Shown here: positions 32,758 through 48,400 of the stretch, piece after piece | Layout of the letters: the number at the start of each line of letters is the position of its first letter | Numbering within the stretch: the stretch's first letter is position 1 | Assembly (NCBI GenBank): GCA_028753945.1 | Contig: JAPNXP010000003.1 | Coordinates: 372,001 to 436,000, forward strand | Length of the DNA stretch: 64,000 bases | Direction: 5' to 3' | From: Hexactinellida sp. DTS-2022 | Taxonomy: Eukaryota; Porifera; Hexactinellida | The notes under the pieces: generated by a model | Databases searched by the model: none | Seen by the model: only the letters and a program-made list of their open reading frames with translations | What the model was told of the DNA's origin: nothing | Program-made: the position numbers and the translations under genes

Positions 32758-33868
32758 CCGTAGCAGGTGCCCTGGCCACACCAGTATACATTAAGGGCTG
32801 AAACTTGGCATGTAGTTGCCGAGTGACCGTCTAATTTGCACCTGGGGTTACGATTTTTGATCAAATAATTTTAACACCTATTTAAACTAATTATGGCTCA
32901 TAACATTAGATAATTAATAGTGAGCTTGATAAATTTTACATGTACGGATAGATAATTAAATTCTACACCTTTTAGCAAATCAAAAAATTTCAATATGGCC
33001 TAGATTTGTGCCTTAATAAGGGTACCAATCTCCTGTATTTTCTCACACTTCAGATTCAATAAAACTGTTAAATATAATTCTATTGTTTCAACTTGTAATA
33101 ATTATATTGAATCTAATTCCATTGTTACAACTTGCAATAATTATATTGATTTCAACTTGTGAGATCGAGTAGGCTTCTATTTTCCAATTGAAAAAAAAGA
33201 TTATATATTTCATAACAACGACAGATTATGTGATTATATTTACTTCTGCGAGAATATTATTGCACTGTTAATATACTGACGTAATTAATTATAATTAATT
33301 CAGTCAGTATATGACTTATATAGATGCTTCCAATTTGTTTATTAGGGTTTATCGAGTGTGCGGAATTGAAATTTGATTGCCAAATTAATTAATTAATTAT
33401 TTATGACAAAATAATTAAACTTAATAAATATAAGTTGACATTGAAATTGGTGTTAAATAATAAATAATATAAATAATTATTTATACTACTTAATTAAATA
33501 TCATAAATCTCAGAAATCAAATAAGATAGAAACAAACTTCCAATTTATCAATTGATCCTTATGCCACGTAACACCTATAAAAGTGGGTCTTGACACCTTG
33601 AGGTGATGATGACATCGTAAAAAAAATGTGTTTTCACAATTTTGTGAATTATATAATTCAAATGGGTCGGTTCGTTTTGGGTGATGACCCAGAGCTCACA
33701 TAAATAATGCTGAGTCATCAGCTATTATATTCTACTGAAACTTGAATATCTTTGAAATGAAGTGAGCATAAACGAAATTTACAACTCACTAAGTGTCGTT
33801 GCCTACAGAAACACCTTTTTGAAATAATTTAACACCTTCATAGTGATGATGACATGGCGGAAAAAAAA
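32758..33868. repeat. First array body, a divergent variant
   Basis: Starts CCGTAGCAGGTGCCCTGG like later units, but from about 32870 to 33060 its sequence departs from the common body. From about 33060 it rejoins the long-unit consensus and carries TGACGTAA (33277-33284) and TGAGTCA (33711-33717). Confidence 0.7.
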
Positions 33869-36800
33869 TCCAAAATTGCAGCTGTGCCGACAGCATGTTC
33901 CATTGGAGGCACTATCAATAAGCCACCACCAAAATATAGTGCCACCAAAGGAACATGCGTCGGCACAGCTGCAATTTTGGATTTTTATTTTTATTATTAT
34001 TATTATTTCTCCGTAGCAGGTGCCCTGGCCACACCTGTAAACATAGAGGGCTGAAACTTGGCATGTAGATTCGGAGTCGACGTCTAATTTGCACCTGGGG
34101 TTACGATTTTGTATTAACAAATTTTTGACACATCTTTAACACCTTTCAAAATTTGTCTGGTCCATAACTCAAAAAATGTTTTACTAAACCCCAAAATTTT
34201 ATTTCATATTTAGATTCATCTTAAAATTCTGCGTCTGACGGGAGAAGAAAATTTGTTAAAATTGGTTTAATTTCTGCCATAAATGGGGGTTGAAATTCCT
34301 TTGTTTACTCAACACTTCAATTTCAATAAAACTGTGAAATCCAATTCCATTGTTTCAACTTGTAATAATTATATTGATTTAACTTGTTAAATCTTACTCT
34401 ATTGATTCAACTTGCGATAATTAAATTGATTTAACTTATAAATTGCAGCTGGCTTCTATTTAATTTACCATACAATGGATTAAATAAAATAATATAATAT
34501 AAGGAATTTGTTGACTTAATTCAACTCAACCGTGGATAACAATGCTAATATAAATAACTAATAATATAATTTATTATCAATACATAATGAATGAATGGCA
34601 TTAAACTCAAGATGGTTTATGATAGAAACAAACTTCAAATTTATCTACCGTTCCTTGTGGGCCCGGACCAATTAACAAATGCTTCTTCACACCTTGGGCG
34701 TTGATGACTTGGCGAAAAAAAATCCAAAATTGCAGCCTGCGCCGACAGCATGTTCCTTTGGAGGCACTATCAATAAACAACCAACAAAATATAGTGCCAC
34801 CAAAGGAACATGCGTCGGCACAGGGTGCAATTTTGGATTTTTTTTTTATTATTATTATTATTTCTCCGTAGCAGGTGCCCTGGCCACACCTGTATACATA
34901 GAGGGCTGAAACTTGGCATGTAGATTCGGAGTCGACGTCTAATTTGCACCTGGGGTTACGATTTTGTATTAACAAATTCTTGACACATCTTTAACACCTT
35001 TCAAAATTTGTCTGGTCCATAACTCAAAAAATGTTTTACTAAACCCCAAAATTTTATTTCACATTTGGATTCGCCATAAAATTCTGCGTCTGATGGGAGA
35101 AGAAATTTTTCAATAAAGGGGTCAATTTCTGCCATAAATGGGGGTTGAAATTTCTTTGTTTACTGACACTTCAATTTCAGTAAAGTGTTAAATCTAATTC
35201 TATTGTTTCAACTTGTAATAATTATATTGATTTAACTTGTTAAATCCTACTCTAGTGATTCAACTTGCGATAATTATATTGATTTAACTTATAAATTCCA
35301 GCTGGCTTCTATTTAATTTTAGTATTACTATACAATTGATTAAATTAAATAATATAATATAAGGAATTTGTTGACTCAACTCAACCAACCATGGATAACA
35401 TTGCTAAAATAAATAACTAATAATATAATTTATTATCAATACATAATGAATGAATGGCATTAAACTCAAGATGGTTTATGATAGAAACAAACTTCAAATT
35501 TATCTCCCGTCCTTGTGGCTCGGATCAATTAACAAATGGATCATGACACCTTGAGGCGTTGATGACTTGGCGAAAAAAAATCCAAAATTGCAGATGTGCT
35601 GACAGCATGTTCTTTTGGAGGCACTATCAATAACCCACCAACAAAATATAGTGCCACCAAAGGAACATGCGTCGGCACAGCTGCAATTTTGGATTTTTTT
35701 TTTTCTCCGTAGACGGTGCCCTGGCAAGAGCTTTAGAGTTGATGGGCTTAAACTTGGCATGTAGGTGCGATAGGACCGTCTAATTTGCACCTGGGGTTAC
35801 GATTTTTGATTAACAAATTTTTTACACATCTTTAACACCTTTCAAAATTTGTCTGGTCCATAACTCAAAAATTGTTTTACTAAACCCCCACATTTTATTT
35901 TATATTTGGATTCACCATAAAATTCTGCGTCTGATGGGAGAAGAAACCTTTCAATAAAGGGGTCAATTTCTGCCATAAATGGGGGTTGAAATTTCTTTGT
36001 TTACTCACACTTCAATTTCAGTAAAGTGTTAAATCTAATTCCATTGTTTCAACTTGTAATAATTATATTGATTTAACTTGTTAAATCCTACTCTAGTGAT
36101 TCAACTTGCGATAATTATATTGATTCAACTTATAAATTCCAGCTGGCTTCTATTTTGCAATTGAAAATTAAGATTATATATTTCATAACAACGACATATT
36201 ATGTGATTATATTTACTTCTGCGTGAATATAATTGCACTGTTAATATACTGACGTAATTAATTATAAATAATTCAGTTTGTATTTAACTTATATAGAAGC
36301 TTCCAATTTGTATATTAGAGGTTATCGAGTGTGCGGAATTGAAATTTGATAGATAAATTAATTAATTAATTATTTATGACAAAATAATTAAACTTAATAA
36401 TTGTATGTTGACATTGAAATTGGTGTCATATTATAAATAATATTAATAATTATTTATACTAATTAATTAAATATCATAAATCTCAGAGATCATAGAAGAT
36501 AGAAACAAACTTTCAATATATCAATTGGTCCTTATGACACGTGCCACCTATACAAGTGGGTCTTGACACCTTGAGGTGATGATGACATCGTTAAAAAAAT
36601 GTGTTTTTACAATTTTGTTAATTCGATATTTAAAATGGGTTAGTTAATGTTGGTTGATGACCCAACACCCACTTAAAAAATGCTGAGTCATTACAGATTA
36701 TATTCTACTGAAACTTGAATATCTCTTTAATGAAGTGAGCTGAATGGAAACTTCCACCACTCTAAAGGGTCGTTGCCTTCTGAAACACCTTTCTGAAATA

Positions 36801-36961
36801 ATTTAACACCTTCATAGTGATGATGACATGGCGAAAAAAAAAATCCAAAATTGCAGCCTGTGCCGACAGCATGTTCCTTTGGAGGCACTATCAATAAACC
36901 AACAACAAAATATAGTGCCACCAAAGGATCATGCGTCGACACAGGCTGCAATTTTGGATTT

Positions 36962-37095
36962 TATTACTGTGCCGACTATACTATAGTATAGTGGCCCAGT
37001 TCTAATCTTAGTGCTTTGGTTAGTTATTATTACTGTGCCGACTATACTATAGTATAGTGGCCCAGTATTAGAATCACTGCCTTTATTTATATTAT
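36962..37095. repeat. 60-bp minisatellite, 2 copies
   Basis: Lies directly after the fourth hairpin. The first copy has an alternative end TTCTAATCTTAGTGCTTTGG in place of the usual GGAATCACTGCC. Confidence 0.9.
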
Positions 37096-38370
37096 TATTT
37101 CTCCGTAGCAGGTGCCCTGGCCACACCTGTATACATAGAGGGCTGAAACTTGGCATGTAGATTCGGAGTCGACGTCTAATTTGCACCTGGGGTTACGATT
37201 TTGTATTAACAAATTTTTGACACATCTTTAACACCTTTCAAAATTTGTCTGGTCCATAACTCAAAAAATGTTTTACTAAACCCCAAAATTTTATTTCACA
37301 TTTGGATTCGCCATAAAATTCTGCGTCTGATGGGAGAAGAAATTTTTCAATAAAGGGGTCAATTTCTGCCATAAATGGGGGTTGAAATTTCTTTGTTTAC
37401 TGACACTTCAATTTCAGTAAAGTGTTAAATCTAATTCTATTGTTTCAACTTGTAATAATTATATTGATTTAACTTGTTAAATCCTACTCTAGTGATTCAA
37501 CTTGCTATAATTATATTGATTTAACTTGTGAATTCAAGCTGGCTTCTATTTTGCAATTGAAAATTAAGATTATATATTTCATAACAACGACATATTATGT
37601 GATTATATTTACTTCTGCGAGAATATAATTGCACTGTTAATATACTGACGTAATTAATTATAAATAATTCAGTTTGTATTTAACTTATATAGAAGCTTCC
37701 AATTTGTATATTAGAGGTTATCGAGTGTGCGGAATTGAAATTTGATAGATAAATTAATTAATTAATTATTTATGACAAAATAATTGAACTTAATAATTGT
37801 ATGTTGACATTGAAATTGGTGTCATATTATAAATAATATTAATAATTATTTATACTAATTAATTAAATATCATAAATCTCAGAGATCATAGAAGATAGAA
37901 ACAAACTTTCAATATATCAATTGGTCCTTGTGACCCGTGCCACCTATACAAGTAGGTCTTGACACCTTGAGGTGATGATGACATCGTTAAAAAAATGTAT
38001 TTTTACAATTTTGTTAATTCGACATTTAAAATGGGTTAGTTAATGTTGGTTGATGACCCAACACCCACTTAAAAAATGTTGAGTCATTACAGATTATATT
38101 CTACTGAAACTTGAATATCTCTTTAATGAAGTGAGCTGAATGGAAACTTCCACCACTCTAAAGGGTCGTTGCCTTCTGAAACACCTTTCTGAAATAATTT
38201 AACACCTTCATAGTGATGATGACATGGCGAAAAAAAAATTCCAAAATTGCAGCCTGTGCCGACAGCATGTTCCTTTGGAGGCACTATCAATAAACCAACA
38301 ACAAAATATAGTGCCACCAAAGGATCATGCGTCGGCACAGGCTGCAATTTTGGATTTTATTATTATTATT

Positions 38371-38720
38371 TTTGGTCCGTAGATCGTCCACTGAACAGAG
38401 TTTAATTAACTAAGAACCCAAAATTTCAGGACAGGTGTCTCATGGGTTACAGATGTGCACCTGGGGTCACGATTTTTTACTACATTTTTTTGGACACATT
38501 TTTGCACCTGTTTAATATTAGAAAAAGAACAATAAATAGTGCACAAATATTTAATTTATATGCATTCGATAGAGAATTAAATTCTACACCTTTTCACAGT
38601 GCACGAATTTTTAAATTGAGTTTCGTTTGTGCCACAATTGAGTTGCAAGTTTCCTTTGTTTACTAACACTTCAGTTCAATTGAAGTGTTAAATCGAATTC
38701 TATTGTTTCAACTTGTGATA
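38371..38720. repeat. Variant body module (GGTCCGTAG type)
   Basis: Diverged homologue of the common body. It starts GGTCCGTAGATCGTCCACTG, contains GTGCACCTGGGGTCACGATTTTTT and CACCTTTTCACAGTGCACGA, and is followed by the long-unit tail. Similar modules are at 39648-39970, 45146-45490 and 60437-60750. All four lie in units of about 1207 bp once minisatellite length is removed. Confidence 0.8.
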
Positions 38721-39575
38721 ATTACATTGATTCAACTTGTGAGATCGAGTAGGCTTCTATTTTCTAATTGAAAACTAAGATTTTACATTCCATAACAACA
38801 ACAGATTATGTGATTATATTTATTTCTGCTCAGAATATTCTTGAACAATGGATACATGAGATATTTAATTCTAATTAATTCGCTCTGTGTTTAACTTAGA
38901 GAAACGGTTCCAATTAGATTATTAGGGCATCGAGTGCGCTGAATTCAAATATGATAGTGAAATTAAATTTAAATTAATTATTATAGCAAATAATTGAACT
39001 TAATTTATTTTGATGTAAATAATATTGGTGTTAAATTATCTTAGATTAATTAAATATTTATACTAATTATCTAAATTTCATTAATCTCAGAGATGATACA
39101 AGATAGAAACAAACTTTAAATTTATCAATTGGTCCTTATGGCACGTACCACCTATACAAGTGGATCTTGACACCTTGAGGTGATGATGACATCGTCAAAA
39201 AAATGTATTTTTACAATTTTGTGAATTATATTATTAAAATGGGTTAGTTGGAGTTGGGTGATGACCCAACACTCACATAAAAAATGCTGATTCATCACTT
39301 ATTATATTCTACTGAAACTTGAATATCTTTGAAACGAAGTGAGCAAAATGGAAACTTCCACCACTCTAAGGGTCGTAGCCTTCTGAAACACCTTTCTGAA
39401 ATAATTTAACACCTTTATAGTGATGATGACTTGGTGAAAAAAAAAATCCAAAATTGCAGCCTGTGCCGACAGCATGTTCCATTGGAGGCACTATCAATAG
39501 ACCACCACCAAAATATAGTGCCACCAAATGAACATGCGTCGGCACAGGCTGCAATTTTGGATTTTCTCACTAAGT

Positions 39576-39645
39576 TATTACTGTGCCGAATATACTATAG
39601 TATAGTGGCCCAGTTCTAATCTTAGTGCTTTGGTATATTATTATT
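39576..39645. repeat. 60-bp minisatellite, 1 copy, alternative end
   Basis: Single copy after the sixth hairpin, with the TAGTGCTTTGGTATATTA end also found at the Ginger element 2 border. Confidence 0.9.
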
Positions 39646-39647
39646 GG

Positions 39648-39970
39648 TCCGTAGCCTCTCCACTGAACAGAGTTTTACTAACTAAGAGCTCAAATTTTCA
39701 GGATATGTGTCTCATGGGTTACAGATGTGCACCTGGGGTCACGATTTATTATTACATTTTTTTGGACACATTTTTGCACCTGTTTAATATTGAAACAGGA
39801 ACAATAAATAGTACCCGAAAATTAAATTTATATGCATTCGATAGAGAATTAAATTCTACACCTTTTCACAGTGCACGAATTTTAAAATTGTACTTAGTTT
39901 GTGCCACAATTGAGTTGCAAGTTTCCTTTGTTTACTAACACTTCAGTTCAATTGAAAGTGTTAAATCTAA
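39648..39970. repeat. Variant body module, second copy
   Basis: Starts GGTCCGTAGCCTCTCCACTG; otherwise as at 38371. Directly follows a single alternative-end minisatellite copy. Confidence 0.8.
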
Positions 39971-42900
39971 TTCTATTGTTTCAACTCGTTATTATTATAT
40001 TGATTCAACTTGTGAGATCGAGTAGGCTTCTATTTTCCAATTGAAAAAAAAGATTCTACATTCCATAACAAAGACAGATTATTTGATTATGTTTATTTCT
40101 GCTTAGAATATTCTTGCACAATGGATACATGACGAATTTAATTCAAATTAATTCGCTCTGTGTTTAACTTATAGAGATGGTTCCAAATAGATTAGTGGGG
40201 TTAACGAGTGCGCTGAATTCAAATATGATAGTGAAATTCAATTTAGATTAATAATTATTGCAAAAAATTGAACTTTATTTATTTTGATGTACATAATATT
40301 GGTGTTAAATTATTAATAGATTAATTAAATATTATACTACTTATCTAAATTTCATTAATCTCAGAAATGATATAAGATGGAAACAAACTTTCAATTGATC
40401 AATTGGTCCTTATGGCACGTGCCACCTATACAAGTGGGTCTTGACACCTTGAGGTGATGATGACATCGTCAAAAAAATGTATTTTTACAATTTTGTGAAT
40501 TCGATATTTAAAATGGGTTAATTGATGTAGGGTGATGACCCAACACTCACATAAAAAATGCTGAGTCATCTGCTATTATATTCTACTCATACTTGAATAT
40601 CTCTAAAATGAAGTGACTAAATGGAAACCTCCACCACTCTAAGGGTCGATGCCTTCTGTAACACCTTTTTGAAATAATTTAACACCTTCATAGTGATGAT
40701 GACATGGCGGAAAACAAAATCCAAAATTGCAGCCTGTGCCGACAGCATGTTCCTTTGGAGGCACTATCAATAAACCACCACCAAAATATAGTGCCACCAA
40801 AGGAACATGCGTCGGCACAGGCTGCAATTTTGGATTTTTATTATTTTTATTTTTATTTTTTCTCCGTAGACGGTACCCTGGCCACACCTTTATACATTGA
40901 GGGCTGAAACTTGCCATGTAGATGCGAAGTGCCCTTCTAATTTGCACCTGGGGTTACGATTTTTGATTACGAAATTTTGCACACATCTTTAACACCTTTC
41001 AAAATTTGTCTGGTCCTTAACTCAAAATATGCTTTAATAAACCCCCAAATTTTATTTCATATTTGGATTCACCATAAAATTCTGCGTCTGATGGAAGAAG
41101 AAATTTTTCAATAAAGGGGTCAATTTCTGCCATAAATGGGGGTTGAAATTTCTTTGTTTACTCACACTTCAATTTCTTTAAAAGTGTTAAATCTAATTCT
41201 ATTGTTTCAACTTGTAATAATTATATTGATTTAACTTGTTAAATCCTACTCTAGTGATTCAACTTGCGATAATTATATTGATTTAACTTATAAATTCCAG
41301 CTGGCTTCTATTTAATTGTAGTATTACTATACAATGGATTAAATAAAATAATATAATATAAGGAATTTGTTGACTCAACTCAACCAACCATGGATAACAT
41401 TGCTAAAATAATTAACAAATAATATAACTTATTATCACTACATAATGAATGAATGGCATTAAATTCAAGATGGTTTATGATAGAACAGTTAAGATTTACA
41501 TTCCACAACAACGACAGATTAAGTGATTATATATATTTCGGCGAGAATATTCTTGCACAATTAATGTACTGACGTAATTAATTATAATAAATTCCTTTTG
41601 TATTTAACTTTATAGAGACGGTTCCAATTAGATTATTGGGGTTATCGAGTGCGTGGAATTCAAATATTATAGTGAATTCAATTTAAATTATTATTAATTG
41701 CAAATATTTGAATTTAATTTATTTTGCTGTATATAATAATGATGTTAAATAATTAATACATTAAATAAATTTTTAAACTAATTAGCTAAATATCATAAAT
41801 CTCAGAGATCATAGAAGATAGAAACAAACTTTCAATTTATCAATTGGTCCTTATGGCACGTGCCACCTATACAAGTGGGCCTTGACACCTTGAGGTGATG
41901 ATGACATCGCCAAAAAAATGTGTTTTTACAATTTTGTTAATTCGATATTTAAAATGAGTTAGTTGATGTTGGGTGATGACCCAACACTCACATAAAAAAT
42001 GCTGAGTCATCAGCTATTATATTCTACTCAAACTTGAATATCTCTAAAATGAAGTGAACTAAATGGAAACTTCCACCACTCTAAGGGTCGTAGCATTCTG
42101 AAACACCTTTCTGAAATAATTTAACACCTTTATAGTGATGATGAATTGGCGAAAAAAAAAAAATCCAAAATTGCAGCTTGCGCCGACAGCATGTTCTTTT
42201 GGAGGCACTATCAATAAACAACCAACAAAATATAGTGCCACCAAAGGGACATGCGTCGGCACAGGCTGCAATTTTGGATTTTTTTATTTTTATTTTTTCT
42301 CCGTAGACGGTGCCCTGGCCTGAGCTTTATAGTTGATGGGCTGAAACTTGGCATGTAGGTGCGTATGGACCGTCTAATTTGCACCTGGGGTTACGATTTT
42401 TGATTAACGAATTTTTGACACATCTTTAACACCTTTCAAAATTTGTCTGGTCCATAACTCAAAATATGTTTTACTAAACCCCCAAATTTTATTTCACATT
42501 TGGATTCACCATAAAATTCTGCGTCTGATGGGAGAGAATATTTTCAAAAATAAGTTTAATTTCTGCCATAAATGGGGTTTGAAATTTATTTGTTTACTCG
42601 CACTTCAATTTCAGTAAAAGTGTTAAATCTAATTCTATTGTTTCAACTTGTAATAATTATATTGATTTAACTTGTTAAATCTTACTCTATTGTTTCAACT
42701 TGAGATAAATATATTGATTCAACTTAAAAATTCCAGCTGGCTTCCATTTAATTGTAGTATTACTATACAATGGATTAAATAAAATATAATGATATAAGGA
42801 ATTTGTTGACTAAACTCAAATCACCGTGGATAACATTGCTAAAATAAATAACTAATAATTTAATTTATTATCAATAAGTAATGAATGAATGGCATTAAAC

Positions 42901-45145
42901 TAAAGATGGTTTATGATAGAACCGTTAAGATTTTACATACCACAACAACGACAGATTATGTGATTATATTTACTTCTGCGTTAATATTATTGCACTGTTA
43001 ATATACTGACGTAATTAATTATAATTAATTCAGTCAGTATATGACTTATATAGATGCTCCCAATTTGTTTATTAGGGGTTATCGAGTGTGCGGAATTGAA
43101 ATTTGATGGACAAATTAATTTATTTATTATTTATGACAAAATAATTAAACTTAATAAATATAAGTTGACATTGAAATTGGTGTTAAATTATAAATAATAT
43201 TAATAATTATATATACTAATTAATTAAATATCATAAATCTCAGAGATCATAGAAGATAGAAACAAACTTTCAATTTATCAATTGGTCCTTATGCCAGGTA
43301 CCACCTATACAAGTGGGTCTTGACACCTTGAGGTGATGATTATATCGTCAAAAAAATGTATTTTTACAATTTTGTTAATTCGATATTTAAAATGGGTTAG
43401 TTGATGTTGGGTGATGACCCAACACTCACATAAAAAATGCTGAGTCATCAGCTATTATATTCTACTCAAACTTGAATATCTCTAAAATTATATGAACTAA
43501 ATGGAAACTTCCACCACTCTAAGGGTCGATGCCTTCTGTAACACCTTTTTGAAATAATTTAACACCGTCATAGTGATGATGACATGGCGGAAAAAAAATC
43601 CTAAATTGCAGCCTGCGCCGACAGCATGTTCTTTTGGAGGCACTATCAATAAACAACCAACAAAATATAGTGCCACCAAAGGAACATGCGTCGGCACAGG
43701 CTGCAATTTTGGATTTTTTTTATTTTTTCTCCGTAGACGGTGCCCTGGCCAGAGCTTTATAGTTGATGGGCTGAAACTTGGCATTTAGGTTCGGAGTTGA
43801 CGTCTAATTTGCACCTGGGGTTACGATTTTTGATTAAGAAATTTTTGACACATCTTTAACACCTTTCAAATTTTGTCTGGTCCATAACTCAAAAATTGTT
43901 TTACTAAACCCCCAAATTTTATTTCACATTTGGATTCGCCACAAGATTCTGCGTCTGATGGGAGAAGAGATTTTTCAATAAGGGGTTTAATTTCTGCCAC
44001 AAATGGGGGTTGAAATTTCTTTGTTTACTGACACTTCAATTTCAGTAAAGTGTTAAATCTAATTCTATTGTTTCAACTTGTAATAATTATATTGATTTAA
44101 CTTGTTAAATCCTACTCCAGTGATTCAACTTGCGATAATTATATTGATTTAACTTATAAATTCCAGCTGGCTTCTATTTAATTTTAGTATTACTATACAA
44201 TTGATTAAATTACATAATATAATATAAGGAATTTGTTGACTCAACTCAACCAACCATGGATAACATTGCTAAAATAAATAACTAATAATATAATTTATTA
44301 TCAATACATAATGAATGAATGGCATTAAACTAAAGATGGTTTATGATAGAACCGTTAAGATTTTACATTCCACAACAACGACAGAATAAGTGATTATATT
44401 TATTTCGGCGAGAATATTCTTGCACAATTAATGACTGACTTAATTAATTATAATTAATTCATTTTGTATTTAACTTATAGACGGTTCCAAATAGATTATT
44501 GGGGTTATCGAGTGCGTGGAATTCAAATATTATAGTGAAATTCAATTTAAATTAATAATAATTGCAAATAATTGAACTTAATTTATTTTGCTGTATATAA
44601 TAATGGTGTTAAATAATAAATAAATAAATTAAATATTTATACTAACTAGATAAATTTCATTAATCTCAGAGATGATACAAGATAGAAACAAACTTTCAAT
44701 TTATCAATTGGTCCTTATGCCAGGTACCACCTATACAAGTGGGTCTTGACACCTTGAGGTTATTCTGACATCGTCAAAAAAATGTACTTTTACAATTTTT
44801 TTAATTCGATATTTAAAATGGGTTAGTTGATGTTGGGTGTTGACCCAACACACACATAAAAAATGCTGAGTCATCAGCTATTATATTTTACTCAAACTTG
44901 AATATCTCTAAAATTATATGAACTAAATGGAAACTTCCACCACTCTAAGGGTCGATGCCTTCTGTAACACCTTTTTGAAATAATTTAACACCTTCATAGT
45001 GATGATGACATGGCGAAAAAAAATCCAAAATTGCAGCCTGCGCCGACAGAATGTTCTTTTGGAGGCACTATAAATAAACAACCAACAAAATGTAGTGCCA
45101 CCAAAGGAACATGCGTCGGCACAGGCTGCAATTTTGGATTTTATT

Positions 45146-45490
45146 CTTCCGTAGCTCATCCACAGAACAGAGTTTAATTAACTAACAACCCAAATTTGCA
45201 GGACAGGTGTCTCATGGGTTACAGATGTGCACCTGGGGTCACAATTTTTTATTAACAAATTTTGGACTTTTTTTGACACCTTTCAAATTTTGTCTGGTCC
45301 ATAACTCAAAGAATGTTATACTAAACCCCCAATTTTCTTTTCACCATTGGATTCACTATAAAATTCTCCATCTGATGGGAGATGAATGTTTTTACTAATA
45401 GGTTTGATTCATGCCATAAATTGAGGTTGAAATTTCTTTGTTTACTAACACTTCAGTTCAATTGAAAGTGTTAAATCTAATTCTATTGTT
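45146..45490. repeat. Variant body module, chimaeric copy
   Basis: Begins as the variant module (TCATCCACAGAACAGAG) but from about 45250 switches to the common-body sequence (CACCTTTCAAATTTTGTCTGG). This is a visible recombination or conversion junction between the two body types. Confidence 0.75.
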
Positions 45491-48400
45491 TCAACTCGTT
45501 ATTATTATATTGATTTAACTTGTGAGATCGAGTAGGCTTCTATTTTCCAATTGAAAAAAAAGATTATATATTTCACAACAACGACAGATTATGTGATTAT
45601 ATTTACTTCTGCGAGAATATCATTGGACTGTTAATATACTGACGTAATTAATTATAATTAATTCAGTCAGTATATTACTTATATAGATGCTTATAATTTG
45701 TTTATTAGGGGTTATCGAGAGTGCTTAATTGAAATTTGATAACAAAATAATTAATTTATTATTCATGACAAAATAATTTAATTTAATAATTGTAAGTTGA
45801 CATTGAAATTGGTGTTAAATTATAAATAATATTAATTAATATTTATACTAATTAATTAAATATCATAAATCTCAGAAATCAAATAAGATAGAAACAAACT
45901 TCCAATTTATCAATTGATCCTTATGCCACGTAACACCTCTACAAGTGGGTCTTGACACCTTGAGGTGATGATGACATCGTAAAAAAAATGTGTTTTCACA
46001 ATTTTGTGAATTATATAATTCAAATGGGTCGGTTCGTTTTGGGTGATGACCCAGAGCTCACATAAAAAATGCTGAGTCATCAGCTATTATATTCTACTGA
46101 AACTTGAATATCTTTGAAATGAAGTGAGCATAAAAGAAATTTACAACTCACTAAGGGTCGTTGCCTTTTGAAACACCTTTCTGAAATAATTTAACACCTT
46201 CGTAGTGATGATGACATGGCGGAAAAAAAATCCAAAATTGCAGCCTGTGCCGACAGCATGTTCCATAGGAGGCACTATCAATAAACCACACCAAAATATA
46301 GTGCCACCAAAGGAACATGCGTCGGCACAGGCTGCAATTTTGGATTTTTTTTTCTCCGTAGACGGTGCCCTGGCCTGAGCTTTATAGTTGATGGGCTGAA
46401 ACTTGGCATGTAGGTGCGATGGGACCGTCTAATTTGCACCTGGGGTTACGATTTTTCGTTATCAAATTTTTGACACATCTTTAACACCTTTAAAAATTTG
46501 TCTGGTCCATAACTCAAAATATGTTTTACTAAACCCCCAAATTTTATTTCATATTTGGATTCACCATAAAATTTTGCGTCTGATGGAAGAAGAAAACTTT
46601 CAATAAAGGGTAAAATTTCTGCCATAAATGGGGGTTGAAATTTCTTTGTTTCGTCACACTTCAATTTCAGTAAAGTGTTAAATCTAATTCTATTGTTTCA
46701 ACTTGTAATAATTATATTGATTTAACTTGTTAAATCTTTCACTATTGTTTCAACTTGCTACAATTATATTGATTTAACTTGTTAAATCCTACTCTAGTGA
46801 TTCAACTTGCGATAATTATATTGATTTAACAAATAAATTCCAGCTGGCTTCTATTTAATTCTAGCATTACTATACAATGGATTAAATTAAATTAGTTTAT
46901 ATAAGAATTTGTTGACTTTACTCAACTCACCGTGGATAACATTACTAAAATAAATAACTAATAATTTAATTTATTATCAATAAGTAATGAATGGCATTAA
47001 ACTAAAGATGGTTTATGATAGAACCGTTAACATTTTACATTCCACAACAACGACAGATAAAGTGATTATATTTATTTCGCGATAATATTCTTGCACAATT
47101 AATGTACTGACGTAATTTATTATAATTAATTCCTTTTGTATTTAACTTATAGACGGTTCCAATTGGATTATTGGGGTTATCGAGTGCGGTGAATTCAAAT
47201 ATGATAGTGAAATTCGATTTAAATTAATAATAAGTACAAATAATTGAACTTTATTTATTTTGCTGTACATAATAATGATGTTAAATTATTAATTTATTAA
47301 TTAAATATTTATACTAATTAGCTAAATTTCATTAATCTCAGAGATGATACAAGATAGAAACAAACTTTCAATTTATCAATTGGTCCTTATGCCACGTACC
47401 ACCTATACAAGTGAGTCTTGAGACCTTGAGTTGATGATGACATCGTCAAAAAAATGTATTTTTACAATTTTGTGAATTCGATATTTAAAATGGGTTATTT
47501 GAAGTTGGGTGAAGACCCAATCTCACATAAAAAATGCTGAGTCATCAGCTATTATATTCTACTCAAACTTGAATATCTCTAAAATGAAGTGAACTAAATG
47601 GAAACTTCCGCCACTCTAAGGGTCGATGCCTTCTGTAACACCTTTTGATATATTTTAACACCTTCATAGTGATGATGACATGGCGAAAAAAAATCCAAAA
47701 TTGCAGCTGTGCTGACAGCATGTCCCATTGGAGGCACTATCAATAAACCACCACCAAAATATAGTGCCACCAAAGGAACATGCGTCGGCACAGCTGCAAT
47801 TTTGGATTTTTTTTTTCTCCGTAGACGGTGCCCTGGCCTGAGCTTTATAGTTGATGGGCTGAAACTTGGCATGTAGGTGCGTATGGACCGTCTAATTTGC
47901 ACCTGGGGTTACGATTTTTGATTAACGAATTTTTGACACATCTTTAACACCTTTCAAAATTTGTCTGGTCCATAACTCAAAATATGTTTTACTAAACCCC
48001 CAAATTTTATTTCACATTTGGATTCACCATAAAATTCTGCGTCTGATGGGAGAAGAAATCTTTCAATAAAGAGTTTTATTTCTGCCATAAATGGCGGTTA
48101 AAATTTACTTGTTTACTCACACTTCAATTTCAGTAAAGTGTTAAATCTAATTCTATTGTTTCAACTTGAAATAATTATATTGATTTAACTTGTTAAATCT
48201 TACTCTATTGTTTCAACTTGAGATAAATATATTGATTCAACTTATAAATTCCAGCTGGCTTCTATTTAATTGTAGTATTACTATACAATGGATTAAATAT
48301 GATATAATGATATAAGGAATTTGTTGACTAAACTCAAATCACCGTGGATAACAATGCTAAAATAAATAACTAATAAATTAATTTATTTCAATAAGTAATG

